64,000 nucleotides of DNA from Lachnospiraceae bacterium (GCA_015057005.1 SVFF01000013.1:1-64000); one strand, 5' to 3'; shown: positions 45,816 to 56,202, counted from the first letter of the stretch. Numbers and translations: made by a program. The notes: generated from the letters alone by a model not told the origin.

Positions 45816-46442
45816 TCAAAAATGGGCCCTCAGCTTAAGAAGTGCCCGTTTCTCGATCCTGGAGACATAACTTCTGGAGATTCCAAGCCGTTCCCCCACC
45901 TCATGCTGGGTCAGTTCCCGGTTGCCCCTCAAGCCGTATCGCAGATAAATAATCTCCTTTTCCCTGTCGTTCAAGCATTTTTCAATCAGCGTGAGAAGCT
46001 TTTTCAGATTCTCCGCGTAGTCCATGCTGTCCACAACGTCCGGCAGCTGTTGTTCTATGATATCAAGGAGGTGGATCTCATTGCCTTCCTTATCCTGTCC
46101 GATGGGTTCATATAGGGACACTTCCTTGGAAGTCTTCTTTTTGCTGCGAAGCATCATCAACAATTCGTTATCTATACAGCGGCATGCGTAAGTGGCAAGC
46201 CTTCCTTTTCCTGCATCAAAACTGTCGATGGCCTTTATCAAACCGATACAGCCCACAGAAATCAGATCCTCCGGATCTTCATCCACGTTCTGGTACTTTT
46301 TAGCCACATGGGCTACCAGGCGTAAATTGCGCAAGATCAATACTTCTTTCGCACGCTTTGCCTCCTGGACCGACCCCTGTGTGAGCAGTCGGATATACTC
46401 TGCTTCTTCTCCTGCGTTTAGAGGCTTTTGAAAGGTTTTCAA
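45816..46442 (-). CDS. sigK: RNA polymerase sporulation sigma factor SigK
   Basis: A 208-residue sigma-70-family factor active in the mother cell late in sporulation. Region 2 (LRLVAHVAKKYQNVDEDPED, LISVGCIGLIKAIDSFDAGK) is nearly canonical for SigK, including the VSLYEPIGQDKEGNEI signature, and region 4 is LTQHEVGERLGISRSYVSRI. The gene is intact with no skin-type interruption. The start is a TTG at 46442 with GGAGG six bases upstream; a longer TTG-initiated frame would put the promoter inside the gene. The short N-terminus leaves little or no pro-sequence. Confidence 0.93.
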   Translation of the reverse strand: MKTFQKPLNAGEEAEYIRLLTQGSVQEAKRAKEVLILRNLRLVAHVAKKYQNVDEDPEDLISVGCIGLIKAIDSFDAGKGRLATYACRCIDNELLMMLRSKKKTSKEVSLYEPIGQDKEGNEIHLLDIIEQQLPDVVDSMDYAENLKKLLTLIEKCLNDREKEIIYLRYGLRGNRELTQHEVGERLGISRSYVSRIEKRALLKLRAHF

Positions 46443-46473
46443 AAATAACCTCCGTGGATTACTTCTTAACCCT

Positions 46474-46481
46474 ATTGTATG
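46474..46481 (-). promoter_or_regulatory. candidate sigma-E-type -10 element upstream of sigK
   Basis: CATACAAT on the minus strand, 32 bases before the TTG start, matches the sigma-E -10 consensus known from Bacillus. The -35 region is weak. Sigma-E control of sigK is established in Bacillus; here it is inference. Confidence 0.4.
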
Positions 46482-46556
46482 AAAAAACGTCAATTCTCGT
46501 GCCTGTCAGAAGGTGAATATTACCTCACACCCATCAAAAGCTCACCTTATAAATTC

Positions 46557-47810
46557 TTACATAATAAAATCCGCCATTACGTAGTTACTTACGTCAAGGC
46601 CCTTTTCTGTTAAAGCCAGGTAACGTGCCTCATATACTTCTGCACATTTTCCCATTCCTTCTGAAAGCATCCGGTATTCCAGCAAGCCATCGCTGATATT
46701 CTTTTGAATCACCGGACCATAGACCTGCTCCATGGTCTGACCATACGTTTCTGCAAAAGCTGCCAGGCCAACTCCCCGGGTCATGCGAAGCCCCAGGAAC
46801 ATGGTCTCTTCCATCTGCTCCTCTTTGGAAAGTACCTGCATATTTTCACTGCAGCCCAAAGGATCTGTCAGATATTTTTGCAGGTCGCTGCCATTATTAA
46901 AGCGCGTATTAGCCACAAGGGACGCAGCTCCGATGCCAAATCCCACATAATCCACCCGCTCCCAATAGCCGCAGTTATGACGGCATTCATAGCCCGGACG
47001 GGCATAATTGGATATCTCATAGCGGTACAGCCCGGCTTCTCCAAGAATCCGCTTGGTCTCCTCGTACATGGCACGTTCACAGTCCTCATCCGGTAGATCA
47101 AGTATTCCTTCCTCATCCCACCGTGCAAAGGGTGTCCCTTCTTCCACGATCAGACTGTAGGCTGAAATATGTTCCGGAGCCGGCGTCAAGGACAACACTT
47201 TCCCAAGCGTTCTCCGGTAAGAATCCAAAGTCTGCCCGGGCAGGGCACTCATAATATCCACGTTAATATTGGCAAAGCCGGCTTCTCTTGCCGCCTGATA
47301 GGTATCCAAAAATGCTTCGTAATTGTGAATGCGGCCAAGCATCTTCAGTTCTTCATCCTCTGCGGATTGCAGTCCGATACTCAGGCGGTTAACGCCGGCC
47401 CGATAATAGGCAGCCAGCTTCTTAGCGTCCACTGTGCCCGGATTGACTTCTATGGTAATTTCCGGCTGCGTGTACTTCCATGTATTTTCCGGCTCTTTCT
47501 GACAAACAGACTCTGCTGTGTTGTTTATATCGCTGCCAACCCTAAAACAATTCCGGATTCTCTCCAGCAGTTCCTCAATCCACTCTCCCGGCAGTATGGA
47601 GGGCGTACCTCCGCCGATGAACACAGAAGTTACCCGATACTCTCTGTACTTTTCAGCTTTTCCCTCTATTTCGGCAAAAAGTGCCTCTATATAGGCTCTC
47701 TGTCCTTCCCTGTCACAAGGGAAGGACAGAAAGTCACAATAGCTGCACTTTCTCACACAAAAGGGAATATGAATATAAATTTCCAAATTTCTAAAATTAC
47801 TTTTTGTCAT
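46557..47810 (-). CDS. hemW: radical SAM family heme chaperone HemW
   Basis: A 417-residue protein related to HemN. The radical-SAM triad is [10 protein letters not shown] near residue 18, followed by [10 protein letters not shown] and the HemN-like C-terminal domain ([17 protein letters not shown]). The HemN catalytic CNxC-type extension is absent, as in HemW, which binds heme and delivers it to membrane proteins. The ATG at 47810 overlaps the lepA end by 14 bases; ribosome site is weak, suggesting coupling. It is followed by sigK rather than the usual hrcA-grpE-dnaK genes. Confidence 0.93.
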   Translation of the reverse strand: MTKSNFRNLEIYIHIPFCVRKCSYCDFLSFPCDREGQRAYIEALFAEIEGKAEKYREYRVTSVFIGGGTPSILPGEWIEELLERIRNCFRVGSDINNTAESVCQKEPENTWKYTQPEITIEVNPGTVDAKKLAAYYRAGVNRLSIGLQSAEDEELKMLGRIHNYEAFLDTYQAAREAGFANINVDIMSALPGQTLDSYRRTLGKVLSLTPAPEHISAYSLIVEEGTPFARWDEEGILDLPDEDCERAMYEETKRILGEAGLYRYEISNYARPGYECRHNCGYWERVDYVGFGIGAASLVANTRFNNGSDLQKYLTDPLGCSENMQVLSKEEQMEETMFLGLRMTRGVGLAAFAETYGQTMEQVYGPVIQKNISDGLLEYRMLSEGMGKCAEVYEARYLALTEKGLDVSNYVMADFIM

Positions 47811-49614
47811 CCAGCTTCAGCACACTCATAAATGCCTTCTGAGGAACTTCTACGTTTCCTACCTGGCGCATGCGCTTCTTTCCTTCCTTCTGCTTCTCCA
47901 AAAGTTTCTTCTTACGGGTAATGTCGCCGCCGTAACACTTCGCCAATACATCCTTACGCATAGCCTTTACGGTCTCACGTGCGATGACCTTACCGCCTAC
48001 AGCCGCCTGGATGGGAATTTCAAACAGATGTCTGGGAATCTCGTCCTTCAGCTTCTCGCACATTCTGCGGCCTCTCTCATAGGCAGAATCCGCATGAACA
48101 ATAAAGGAAAGAGCATCCACTTCCTCTCTGTTGATGAGGATGTCCAGCTTCACCAGACTGGACTGCTCATAGCCTTTCATATCATAATCAAAGGAAGCAT
48201 AACCTCTGGAACGGGACTTCAGGGCATCAAAGAAATCATAAATGATCTCATTCAGAGGAAGCTCATACTTTAAGAGAGCTCTGGAACCTTCCATATAGTC
48301 CATACCCAGATATCGGCCGCGCCTCTCCTGGCAAAGCTCCATGATGGAACCGATGAACTCAGTGGTCACCATGATCTCTGCGCTGACAATAGGCTCCTCC
48401 ATGAACTCGATCTCAGAAGGATCGGGCAGGTTGGTGGGGTTGGTCAGATCAATGACTTCCCCGTTTGTCTTGTGTACTTTATAAATAACGCTGGGCGCAG
48501 TGGTTACCAGGTCCAGATTGTACTCTCTCTCCAGACGCTCCTGGATGATCTCCAGATGAAGCAGTCCCAGGAATCCGCATCGGAAACCAAAGCCCAAAGC
48601 CACCGAAGTCTCCGGCTCATAATTTAAAGATGCATCGTTTAACTGAAGTTTTTCCAGCGCATCCCGCAGATCCGGATACTTGGCACCGTCTGCAGGATAA
48701 ACACCGCAGTATACCATGGAAAGCACTTTTTTATATCCGGGCAGGGGCTCTGCACAGGGATTATCAGCATCGGTTACCGTATCACCAACTGCAGTATCTT
48801 TTACATTCTTAATAGAAGCAGTGATGTAACCTACCATTCCGGCGCTCAGTTCCTCACAGGGAATGAACTGACCTGCACCAAAATATCCCACTTCCACTAC
48901 ATCCTCCTCTGCACCTGTAGCCATCATGCGGATAGTGGTGCCCTTCTTTACCGTACCTTCCATGATACGGCAGAAAATGATAACGCCCTTGTAGGGATCG
49001 TAGAGTGAGTCGAAAATCAATGCCTGCAAAGGCTTTTCAGGATCTCCCTTGGGCGCAGGAATCTTGTGCACGATCTGCTCCAGCACTTCTTCGATATTGA
49101 TACCGTTCTTGGCTGAAATCAGTGGTGCATCCTGGGCTTCAATGCCGATCACATCCTCAATCTCCTCGATAACACGCTGGGGTTCAGCGCTGGGAAGATC
49201 GATTTTGTTGATCACAGGGAATACATCCAGATTGTGATCCAGGGCCAGATAAACATTGGCCAATGTCTGGGCCTCAATGCCCTGTGCCGCATCCACCACC
49301 AAAATAGCGCCGTCACAGGCAGCCAGGGAACGGCTCACTTCATAATTAAAATCCACGTGGCCGGGAGTATCGATCAGGTTGAAGATATATTCCTCTCCGT
49401 CCTGGGCCTTATACACCGTGCGCACAGACTGAGCCTTGATGGTGATGCCTCTCTCACGCTCCAGTTCCATATTATCCAGCACCTGCGCCTGCATTTCACG
49501 GCTGGTAAGCAGTCCTGTATGCTCGATAATACGGTCTGCCAGGGTGGATTTGCCATGGTCTATATGTGCAACAATACTGAAATTGCGAATTTTGCTCTGA
49601 TCTATTACTGCCAT
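47797..49614 (-). CDS. lepA: elongation factor 4 (LepA)
   Basis: A 605-residue translational GTPase. G motifs are complete: AHIDHGKST (G1), GITI (G2), DTPGH (G3), NKID (G4) and SAKNG (G5). The LepA-specific C-terminal domain ([20 protein letters not shown]) is present, and length is exactly typical. GAGGAAAATAA precedes the ATG. It sits in the conserved gpr-spoIIP-lepA-hemW neighbourhood, here with a sodium symporter inserted upstream. Confidence 0.97.
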   Translation of the reverse strand: MAVIDQSKIRNFSIVAHIDHGKSTLADRIIEHTGLLTSREMQAQVLDNMELERERGITIKAQSVRTVYKAQDGEEYIFNLIDTPGHVDFNYEVSRSLAACDGAILVVDAAQGIEAQTLANVYLALDHNLDVFPVINKIDLPSAEPQRVIEEIEDVIGIEAQDAPLISAKNGINIEEVLEQIVHKIPAPKGDPEKPLQALIFDSLYDPYKGVIIFCRIMEGTVKKGTTIRMMATGAEEDVVEVGYFGAGQFIPCEELSAGMVGYITASIKNVKDTAVGDTVTDADNPCAEPLPGYKKVLSMVYCGVYPADGAKYPDLRDALEKLQLNDASLNYEPETSVALGFGFRCGFLGLLHLEIIQERLEREYNLDLVTTAPSVIYKVHKTNGEVIDLTNPTNLPDPSEIEFMEEPIVSAEIMVTTEFIGSIMELCQERRGRYLGMDYMEGSRALLKYELPLNEIIYDFFDALKSRSRGYASFDYDMKGYEQSSLVKLDILINREEVDALSFIVHADSAYERGRRMCEKLKDEIPRHLFEIPIQAAVGGKVIARETVKAMRKDVLAKCYGGDITRKKKLLEKQKEGKKRMRQVGNVEVPQKAFMSVLKLDDKK

Positions 49615-49633
49615 TTATTTTCCTCTCTGTACA

Positions 49634-51067
49634 TCAGCCGATTCCGCCCATAATACTTCCCACTACCAGAACAAGGATACAGATGAAACAAAAACCAATC
49701 TTGCTCTGTGTGTAGAACTTGGGATTAAGGGGTCTCTCACGGCCGGTATTTACCTGTTCCATTACAAAGTTCTTTCCGCACACCCAGAAGAACATGATCG
49801 CGGCCAGTCCTGCTCCCAGGGGGCAGATGAAAATGGACAAAACATCCATCCAACCGGACACAATACCCTGAATGCACACTGCTACCACTGCGCTGAATCC
49901 GCCCACTGCTGCACATGCCTTCACACGGTCAAGCTTAAAAAGCTCCTGCACTGTGGCAACGGGAGTCTCGTAGAGATTGATCAGCGAAGACATACCTGCA
50001 AACAATACTGCCACAAAGAATACGATGGCAAACAAGCTGCCGCCGGGCATGGAGTGGAACAGATTAGGCAGGTAAATGAACATCAGTCCGGGACCGCCTT
50101 CATTTAACTGGGTACCAGCGGAAGCCATAGCGGGGATGATAACAAATGCTGCCAAAATTGCCGCCATGGTATCAAAGAAACCAACTCTTGCCGCAGCTGC
50201 CGGAATATTCTCTTCATTAGAAAGATAAGAACCGTAGATCAGGGTACCGTTACCTGCAATTGACAGGGAGAAAAACGCCTGCCCCAGGGCATATACCCAG
50301 GTCTTATGGTCGGTCAGCATGTCCCAATCCACTCTGAAAATATAGCGGTAACCTTCCCGCGCATCGGGCTGAAACAGCAGATAAATGCCCAGGAATACAA
50401 ACAGAACATAAAACAGGGGCATCATGATCTTGTTGGCCTTTTCAATTCCCCTGCCTACGCCGAACATCAGAATCGCAATTGCGATCACCAGTGCCACTAC
50501 GACCCACAAATTATTGCCGAATGCAGATGCCATTCCTCCAAATGCAGATGCATAACCTTCCACGCTGTCATGGGCAAGGGTTGCTCCGGTAAATGTACCA
50601 ATCACATACTTCAAAATCCAGCCCATTACAACAGTATAGCCAATGGCCATAGCCAGGGAGCCCAGCACGGGAATAAGACCCAGAGCCTCACCGATTTTCC
50701 TGCTCTTTGCGATGTTTGCTCTGTCCGTCTCATTCAGGGCCAACGCAAGCTCTCGTTTCTTTCCTTTGCTGCTGCCTCTATAATTGCGCGCCTTTTTCTT
50801 CTCAATTCTTGCGGTAGCTCTCATCTCACAAGCCTGACCGAAAGCCTTTACCGGGCCTGATCTGGTGGCACGGCCAAAACACATCTCACCGATCATACCG
50901 GTAGAACTGATCAATATTACAAAGAGAATGTAGGGAATGATAAAGGAACCGCCGCCGTAAAGGGACACTCTGGTAGGGAACATCCAGATATTTCCCATTC
51001 CTACTGCCGAACCGATACAGGCAAGAACAAATCCCCACTTGGAACTGAAAGAATCTCTCTTTTTCAT
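49634..51067 (-). CDS. neurotransmitter:sodium symporter (NSS/SNF) family transporter
   Basis: A 477-residue membrane protein with about 11-12 TM helices in the LeuT fold. TM1 carries the unwound motif (GFVLACIGSAVGMGNIWMFP), and TM6 is at ALGQAFFSLSIAGNGTLIYGSYL. Between TM2 and TM3 there is a basic cytoplasmic loop (about residues 78-128) longer than in LeuT. Family members take up amino acids with Na+. It starts a transcript from its own promoter and is followed by lepA after 19 bases. Confidence 0.92.
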   Translation of the reverse strand: MKKRDSFSSKWGFVLACIGSAVGMGNIWMFPTRVSLYGGGSFIIPYILFVILISSTGMIGEMCFGRATRSGPVKAFGQACEMRATARIEKKKARNYRGSSKGKKRELALALNETDRANIAKSRKIGEALGLIPVLGSLAMAIGYTVVMGWILKYVIGTFTGATLAHDSVEGYASAFGGMASAFGNNLWVVVALVIAIAILMFGVGRGIEKANKIMMPLFYVLFVFLGIYLLFQPDAREGYRYIFRVDWDMLTDHKTWVYALGQAFFSLSIAGNGTLIYGSYLSNEENIPAAAARVGFFDTMAAILAAFVIIPAMASAGTQLNEGGPGLMFIYLPNLFHSMPGGSLFAIVFFVAVLFAGMSSLINLYETPVATVQELFKLDRVKACAAVGGFSAVVAVCIQGIVSGWMDVLSIFICPLGAGLAAIMFFWVCGKNFVMEQVNTGRERPLNPKFYTQSKIGFCFICILVLVVGSIMGGIG

Positions 51068-51148
51068 TTTGTACCTCTCAAACTTTCCATTCGTGTATTT
51101 TTCGCCTTACAAATGTTTTCACACTCTGATTGCACGAAATTATTCTTC

Positions 51149-51177
51149 ATTATACCATTCTTTTTTACAATTGACCA
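51149..51177 (-). promoter_or_regulatory. promoter of the NSS transporter gene
   Basis: -10 TATAAT (51149-51154) with TGGTCA (51172-51177) as a weaker -35 at 17-base spacing; it abuts the spoIIP stop. Confidence 0.55.
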
Positions 51178-51178
51178 G

Positions 51179-52477
51179 CTAATTTTTTGATAGAACCAAA
51201 TCCAAAATATGCGCCAGGGGATCACAGGCATTCATAGCCTCCTCTACCGTGTTATTCTGGGCTCCAAGTTCCACCAGAAGCGTCCTTGGCTTCAGGTGCA
51301 TATTGTACCGATATCCCTTCAGATATATTTTCCTGGTAAGTCCCGGATAATATTCCAGTGCTTTTTTCTGCAGCTGAAAAGAAAATGCCAGATTCTGACC
51401 CAGATTCTCATTATATAAATAGGAAATATCCCCTGTTTTTCTGGTACGGCTGAGTCCATTAAAAAACATAAACCGGGCAGTAGGTCTGCCATCCATGTCA
51501 ATCAACAGTTTTTTCTCCTCCGGCATCTCATCTCTATGTAGGTCGATCACCACCTCTATGGTTGGATACTCTTCCAGAAGTGCCTCAATTGCGGGCAAAG
51601 AATTAGCATAGGCATCATCCCGAACTTCCACATCATATTTCCCCGTGTGATGAAGCACCTGATAACCATAATCTTCCGTCAAAATTTGCGCAAGCCTCTC
51701 TCCCACTCCCACAATGCCGGTACTTTCCTCCCCGGGCACAGAATCCGCATAAGTCTCCTGGGAATGGGTGTGATAGATCAGGATCCGGGGACCCTCCCCC
51801 TCCTTTGAAATGGTCATATCCGGAGCCAAAAGCTTGGCCGTATCCAAAAGTTCGCTCCCGGCCATAGTGTTGGCATCAATGGTATAAAACTGTTCCACCA
51901 GCGTTTCATAATTTTTCAGCGCCTCCAGATCTAAGGTGAATTGCAGTTGATGGGGTGTAAACACACCGGTCAGCATTTCACTTTCCACCGGATCCAAAAT
52001 TGGCAGAACCGCTCCATCACCACCGTTGCTGCCATTCTCACTGTTGTTGTGGGATTGTGCGGCCATTGCAGCTTCATTTTCTGCAAGTAACAAAGCTTCC
52101 AGGGACAACTCTTCCTGGACTACCGGCTCCTCTCTGGCTTCCGCCAACACGATTTCATCCAAAGATTCCCTCTCCTCCATCTGTTCCCTGCTGCGCTGTT
52201 TCTGACTGTAACCGTACAACGGTATGATATTGGCAATGTGACTATCCGTAAACCAGTTATACCTGCTGCTTTTCTCCTGCACAAACGAAAAAGAAGGAAG
52301 AAAATTACTATATAGGGAACCGGCCAATTTCTCTGCCACAGCTTGTTTCATTACACTTCCCAGGGAACTTCCCGTATACTTGTAATCCTCCACGGACAGC
52401 ATTAACAACAAAACAGCCAGTCCACATAGCCAGGCTGTTGGTCTGGCGGCAATTTTCCTAAGCTCTACGATACACAC
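51179..52477 (-). CDS. spoIIP: stage II sporulation protein P
   Basis: A 432-residue cell-wall hydrolase acting with SpoIID and SpoIIM in forespore engulfment. One N-terminal TM helix (about 14-28) is followed by an acidic, low-complexity linker and the catalytic domain from about 215. Zinc and catalytic residues appear as HTHSQE, VIDLHRDE and LVELGAQ. The frame starts with GTG at 52477 close to GGAAAGGA, so the exact start is uncertain. Its upstream neighbour is gpr, the conserved clostridial order. Confidence 0.95.
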   Translation of the reverse strand: MCIVELRKIAARPTAWLCGLAVLLLMLSVEDYKYTGSSLGSVMKQAVAEKLAGSLYSNFLPSFSFVQEKSSRYNWFTDSHIANIIPLYGYSQKQRSREQMEERESLDEIVLAEAREEPVVQEELSLEALLLAENEAAMAAQSHNNSENGSNGGDGAVLPILDPVESEMLTGVFTPHQLQFTLDLEALKNYETLVEQFYTIDANTMAGSELLDTAKLLAPDMTISKEGEGPRILIYHTHSQETYADSVPGEESTGIVGVGERLAQILTEDYGYQVLHHTGKYDVEVRDDAYANSLPAIEALLEEYPTIEVVIDLHRDEMPEEKKLLIDMDGRPTARFMFFNGLSRTRKTGDISYLYNENLGQNLAFSFQLQKKALEYYPGLTRKIYLKGYRYNMHLKPRTLLVELGAQNNTVEEAMNACDPLAHILDLVLSKN

Positions 52478-52518
52478 ATCCTTTCCGTTAAACTGATTAC
52501 AGTATATGCACCTTACTT

Positions 52519-53439
52519 TTATTCCATGCCCTGTTCCATGGCAATATTGATACCCTCAGACACCGTAAAGCTTACCCGCTTGATTACCGCATCAATATCC
52601 TTTCCCGTCATGTACATATTGTTCAGTTCCGCAAAAACAGGGCGGTTTTGTCCCATATAGCGTACACTGTCAAAGGTTTTTTCATCGCTCATAAGCTTCT
52701 CCAGGGCATCCCCCACAATGGTAGCTGCGTCCACCACTGTGGGCACACCGACAGCCAGCACCGGCACTCCCAGTGACTCTTCGGTTATGGCATTGCGATG
52801 ATTGCCCACGCCGGAACCCGGCTGGATACCGGTATTGGTAATCTGGATCGTACGGTTTAAACGCCTGGTACTTCTGGCTGCCAGGGCATCCACCACAATC
52901 AAAACATCCGGTTTCATCTCCTTGACCACGCCCCGCACGATTTCAGCCGTCTCCATTCCGGTTTTTGCCATTACTCCCGGCTCAATGCTGCTGACCAGAT
53001 TCATTTTGGTGCAATTATAAGCAGCCTTTCCGTAGGCCATCACCACATGCCTGGTGATGAACAGATTGTCTACCACCCGTGGTCCCAGCGCATCAGCCGT
53101 CACCTCTCTATTCCCCAATCCCACCACCAGAACCGTCTGTTCCTTGTCAGAATCCGGTATCAACGCCAACAATTCCCCAGCAAGACACTCCGATATCTCC
53201 CGGTGATAATCCTCGTCCGGTTCGATCAGGGCAGGAGCTTCTATAGTCACATAAACGCCCATGGGCTTCCCCATTGCTTTTGCTGCATTTTTTGACTCTA
53301 CCAGGACCTTTGTGACGCGGATATCTTCCTTTTCTTTATAATATTCCTCCACCCGCACACCTCTCAGCTCACAATCTGCTTCACTTATACTCTCTCTAGC
53401 CTCCAGTGCAAGATCTGTCCTGATCCTGAAATCCGCCAT
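52519..53439 (-). CDS. gpr: germination protease GPR
   Basis: A 306-residue protease that degrades small acid-soluble spore proteins during germination. The N-terminus FRIRTDLALEARES contains the processing/target-like site, and the core motifs VLVVGLGNREVTADALGPRV, SSIEPGVMAKTGMETAE and DALAARSTRRLNRT are typical. AAGGAGG precedes the ATG. It is divergent from rpsT. The gap did not show a convincing sigma-F/G promoter to me. Confidence 0.96.
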   Translation of the reverse strand: MADFRIRTDLALEARESISEADCELRGVRVEEYYKEKEDIRVTKVLVESKNAAKAMGKPMGVYVTIEAPALIEPDEDYHREISECLAGELLALIPDSDKEQTVLVVGLGNREVTADALGPRVVDNLFITRHVVMAYGKAAYNCTKMNLVSSIEPGVMAKTGMETAEIVRGVVKEMKPDVLIVVDALAARSTRRLNRTIQITNTGIQPGSGVGNHRNAITEESLGVPVLAVGVPTVVDAATIVGDALEKLMSDEKTFDSVRYMGQNRPVFAELNNMYMTGKDIDAVIKRVSFTVSEGINIAMEQGME

Positions 53440-53523
53440 AAAGTCCTCCTTGAAATATGTTATTAATTGTGATATTGTAAATTAAGTCAATTAAAGTTTT
53501 TGCAAAAAAGAAGAAAATATGTA

Positions 53524-53552
53524 TTGACAAACTGAAGAATATTGTCTAAACT
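53524..53552 (+). promoter_or_regulatory. rpsT promoter
   Basis: -35 TTGACA (53524-53529), 17-base spacer, -10 TAAACT (53547-53552); a TACAAT also lies at 53552-53557 but is spaced too far. Confidence 0.6.
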
Positions 53553-53650
53553 ACAATGGTATGTTTACGTTAGTCTTCCGTGTCTGGCTAAAGTGAAACA
53601 TTTTCAAAGTTTAAAAATTATTCTATGTATACAAAATGGAGGTGTACGAC

Positions 53651-53914
53651 TTGGCTAACATCAAATCCGCAAAAAAGAGAATTTTAGTAAACCGCACTAA
53701 GGCTGATAGAAACAAAGCTATCAAATCCGGCGTTAAGACTGCTATCAAGAAAGTATACGCAGTTATCGCTACCGGTGACAAGGAAGCTGCAAAGGCTGAA
53801 CTGATCGCTGCTACTAAGACCATCGAGATGGCTGCTTCTAAGGGTGTTTACCACAAGAACAACGCAGCTAGAAAAGTTTCCCGTATCAGCAAAGCTGTTA
53901 ACGAGATGGCTTAA
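53651..53914 (+). CDS. rpsT: 30S ribosomal protein S20
   Basis: An 87-residue basic protein binding 16S rRNA. It begins in the canonical way as (M)ANIKSAKKRILVNRTKADRN, with TTG as start codon at 53651 and GGAGG eight bases upstream (53638-53642). An ATG at 53636 overlaps that ribosome site and is not the start. It is a single-gene transcript with its own promoter and terminator. Confidence 0.97.
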   Translation: MANIKSAKKRILVNRTKADRNKAIKSGVKTAIKKVYAVIATGDKEAAKAELIAATKTIEMAASKGVYHKNNAARKVSRISKAVNEMA

Positions 53915-53953
53915 TTCTATCATTAAAATAATAGAACATAACAACACAAAGAA

Positions 53954-53992
53954 AAAAGCATCTATACCGTCATGTAGATGCTTTTCTTTTTT
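53954..53992. terminator. bidirectional terminator of rpsT and the TPM-domain gene
   Basis: AAAAGCATCTA pairs with TAGATGCTTTT around a ten-base loop with T-tracts on both strands; it sits between the two converging stops. Confidence 0.88.
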
Positions 53993-54009
53993 GTTTATTT
54001 TGATTTCTT

Positions 54010-54909
54010 CTAACGGCGTCTTCCGCCGCCTCCGTGTGTCACACCACCGCTGCTTCTGTGGCTGCCTCCGCCTCCGCTTCGGCTTCCGCCACCGCTTCTG
54101 CTTCCGCTGCTGGTCTCTATTCTCCTGGTCACTACATGCTTTCGTATAAAATCATCCCTGCGCACTCTCATGACCGGTCTGCCACCCTCTACATAGGTAT
54201 TGGCCTGGGTAGTAACTTTGGCCTTAGATTGGCGAAGATTTACCAGCGCATAAATCAAAGCTACAATAAACGGAAGTCCCAATATCATTCCCAGAGAGAG
54301 AGAGGTACTCTCCATTTGACCTTCCTCTGCCATCAGATAATACACCGTGTCAATATAATCCATGTATGCCTCATATGCCCCGTCATCCAAGCCATAATAC
54401 ACAGCATCCAGCACTCGATTGATCTCGTAATCACCAAACCGGTAATATACATTACCGCAGGTGGACAGCCAGCTTCCGGCCTGCCCGTCGTACCAGTTAT
54501 CCAATAAAAGGACTCCATTGCCATGAACCGCATCGTAACCGTAAAGCTTCTCATCATAAAAATCATCGGCATAGTTCATCATGGCGCTGTCCCAGCCATA
54601 ATTTCCGCTTTCCACATCTTCTTTGATGGTCACAAGCACAATATCCGCCTGAATCAGAGGTTCCTTCTGCGCAATGTACTCCCGCAGTCTCTGCTCTTCA
54701 GTATCTGTCAGCACTTCCGCAAAATCATAAACTCTTTCCTCAGGTGCAGAACTATTCTGCCGCCCGGGTTTTCCCTCATCCTCACGGGAAAGCAGGCTTG
54801 ACACTCCGAAAAACAACCCCAGCACCACAAAAACTCCTGTTATAACGAACCAGATACGGAAATATTTCAAATACTGCCTTCCGGCTTCTTTCTTTACATT
54901 AATCTCCAT
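54010..54909 (-). CDS. TPM-domain (Psb32-like) membrane protein with Ser/Gly/Arg-rich tail
   Basis: A 299-residue protein. A TM helix (about 18-38) precedes an extracytoplasmic TPM domain (YDFAEVLTDTEEQRLREYIA, ADIVLVTIKEDVESGNYGWD, NGVLLLDNWYDG), then a second TM helix (about 205-225) and a cytoplasmic tail ending in repeated SGSRSGGG/GGGGSHRSSGG. TPM proteins are small phosphatase-like or membrane-protein partners of uncertain function. It follows the zinc-ribbon gene and both probably belong to one transcript. Confidence 0.82.
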   Translation of the reverse strand: MEINVKKEAGRQYLKYFRIWFVITGVFVVLGLFFGVSSLLSREDEGKPGRQNSSAPEERVYDFAEVLTDTEEQRLREYIAQKEPLIQADIVLVTIKEDVESGNYGWDSAMMNYADDFYDEKLYGYDAVHGNGVLLLDNWYDGQAGSWLSTCGNVYYRFGDYEINRVLDAVYYGLDDGAYEAYMDYIDTVYYLMAEEGQMESTSLSLGMILGLPFIVALIYALVNLRQSKAKVTTQANTYVEGGRPVMRVRRDDFIRKHVVTRRIETSSGSRSGGGSRSGGGGSHRSSGGVTHGGGGRRR

Positions 54910-55038
54910 ATGTCCAACCTCTCTTTACGCTGTCCATTCCACTTACACATTCTCAATTACTGTTTTCTTTGCCCAGTCGATACATAAAAGCACTACACAG
55001 ACAGCCCATTTAACATTACACAGCCAATGCATTCGGCA

Positions 55039-56022
55039 TTACATGGCAATCACGTTCACCATCGCCAAAATTGCAGCCAGACAGGCCCAGATCGTACCGG
55101 CATATACCCACACCTTTTTGGCAGAAATAGGTGCCGTTCCAACGATTTTTCCGGTCTGACCGTTTACATAAAAGGGATATTCCTTATCTTTATAAGTGTA
55201 TATGTATTTCCACACAGGAAGCAGGCCAAAATGAGCCGCGCTGTCCTTTTGGGAAATACGACTGTGAATGGTCCTTACATTCAGATAACCGGCATAACTC
55301 TCCCGCATCATCTTGCTGACTGAGCTTTCCATCTTCTCCTCTGCCCGATTCTCCACCAGACTTGATACCACATTGTACTTCTCCCCCATAAATCCGGACA
55401 AATACTCCGGCTTGAAAGGTTCCAGCCCCTGATAATCATAGGGCTCCAGCAGATCCATTACATCATCCGGCATCTTCTCAGAGGCATCAACAGGAATCTT
55501 GCGGAAATCCACATCCATATTGCGTACAACATTATAATATGAGGTCTCGGTATACTCCGTATTGCCCGCTCTCCAGGAGCGCACTTTCGTACCTTCTCCC
55601 TGGAAATCACAGTTGGCATCATAATCATAGAACCAAAAGGGCACATAATCCCCTTCCATACTGTTGAGTCTGGCCTCCGACAAAAAATCTGTGGGCGCAA
55701 ACACACACTTTTTAAACTTTTCACGAAGTATTTCCTTGCACTTTTCCTTGCCCAGCTTAAAGGGAATGATCAGCGCAGGGGTATATTCCCCCTCCACACG
55801 GGGATTCAAAATCAGATAATTATCACAATAAGGGCATTTGGTAGCAGAGGTATGCTCCTCTACCGGCACTTCGCCGCCGCAGTTGGGACATATTTTCAGA
55901 TCGTTTTCAGTATATTCCCTGCGCTCCTCACTGCCTTCACTTTCACAATAAGGGCAGAACATAGCATGCTTTTCAGGACTGTATATTACATTACCTTCAC
56001 AATTTCTGCACTTAAATATCAT
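55039..56022 (-). CDS. zinc-ribbon protein with C-terminal TM helix (TFIIB-type ribbon)
   Basis: A 327-residue protein. Two CxxC zinc-ribbon pairs occur in the first 85 residues (FKCRNCEGNV...FCPYCES; KICPNCGGEV...KCPYCDN), followed by a beta-rich region of about 200 residues (VPFWFYDYDANCDFQGEGTK) and a single TM helix at the very end. Function is unknown; similar proteins occur next to TPM-domain proteins in Clostridia. GGAGG precedes the ATG and a consensus promoter lies upstream. Confidence 0.75.
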   Translation of the reverse strand: MIFKCRNCEGNVIYSPEKHAMFCPYCESEGSEERREYTENDLKICPNCGGEVPVEEHTSATKCPYCDNYLILNPRVEGEYTPALIIPFKLGKEKCKEILREKFKKCVFAPTDFLSEARLNSMEGDYVPFWFYDYDANCDFQGEGTKVRSWRAGNTEYTETSYYNVVRNMDVDFRKIPVDASEKMPDDVMDLLEPYDYQGLEPFKPEYLSGFMGEKYNVVSSLVENRAEEKMESSVSKMMRESYAGYLNVRTIHSRISQKDSAAHFGLLPVWKYIYTYKDKEYPFYVNGQTGKIVGTAPISAKKVWVYAGTIWACLAAILAMVNVIAM

Positions 56023-56108
56023 ATGCGTTCCTCCATGCCCTTTACTTTAACGTGAGGCCAAACTCACATCCTGCAGTTCCCTGCAATATGCAAATATGCC
56101 TTGTCATG

Positions 56109-56137
56109 ATTATAACAACCAGACAAAGCATATGCAA
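56109..56137 (-). promoter_or_regulatory. promoter of the zinc-ribbon / TPM genes
   Basis: -35 TTGCAT (56132-56137), 17-base spacer, -10 TATAAT (56109-56114). Confidence 0.7.
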
Positions 56138-56202
56138 GAATAATTCATGTTATGACTTTACACTCTTGATTTAACAAAGCACCAACCACATCTTTTCAAG
56201 CC

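Noticed and set aside
45816..46442. Interruption of sigK by a skin-type prophage element.
   Set aside because: The gene is continuous through regions 2 to 4.
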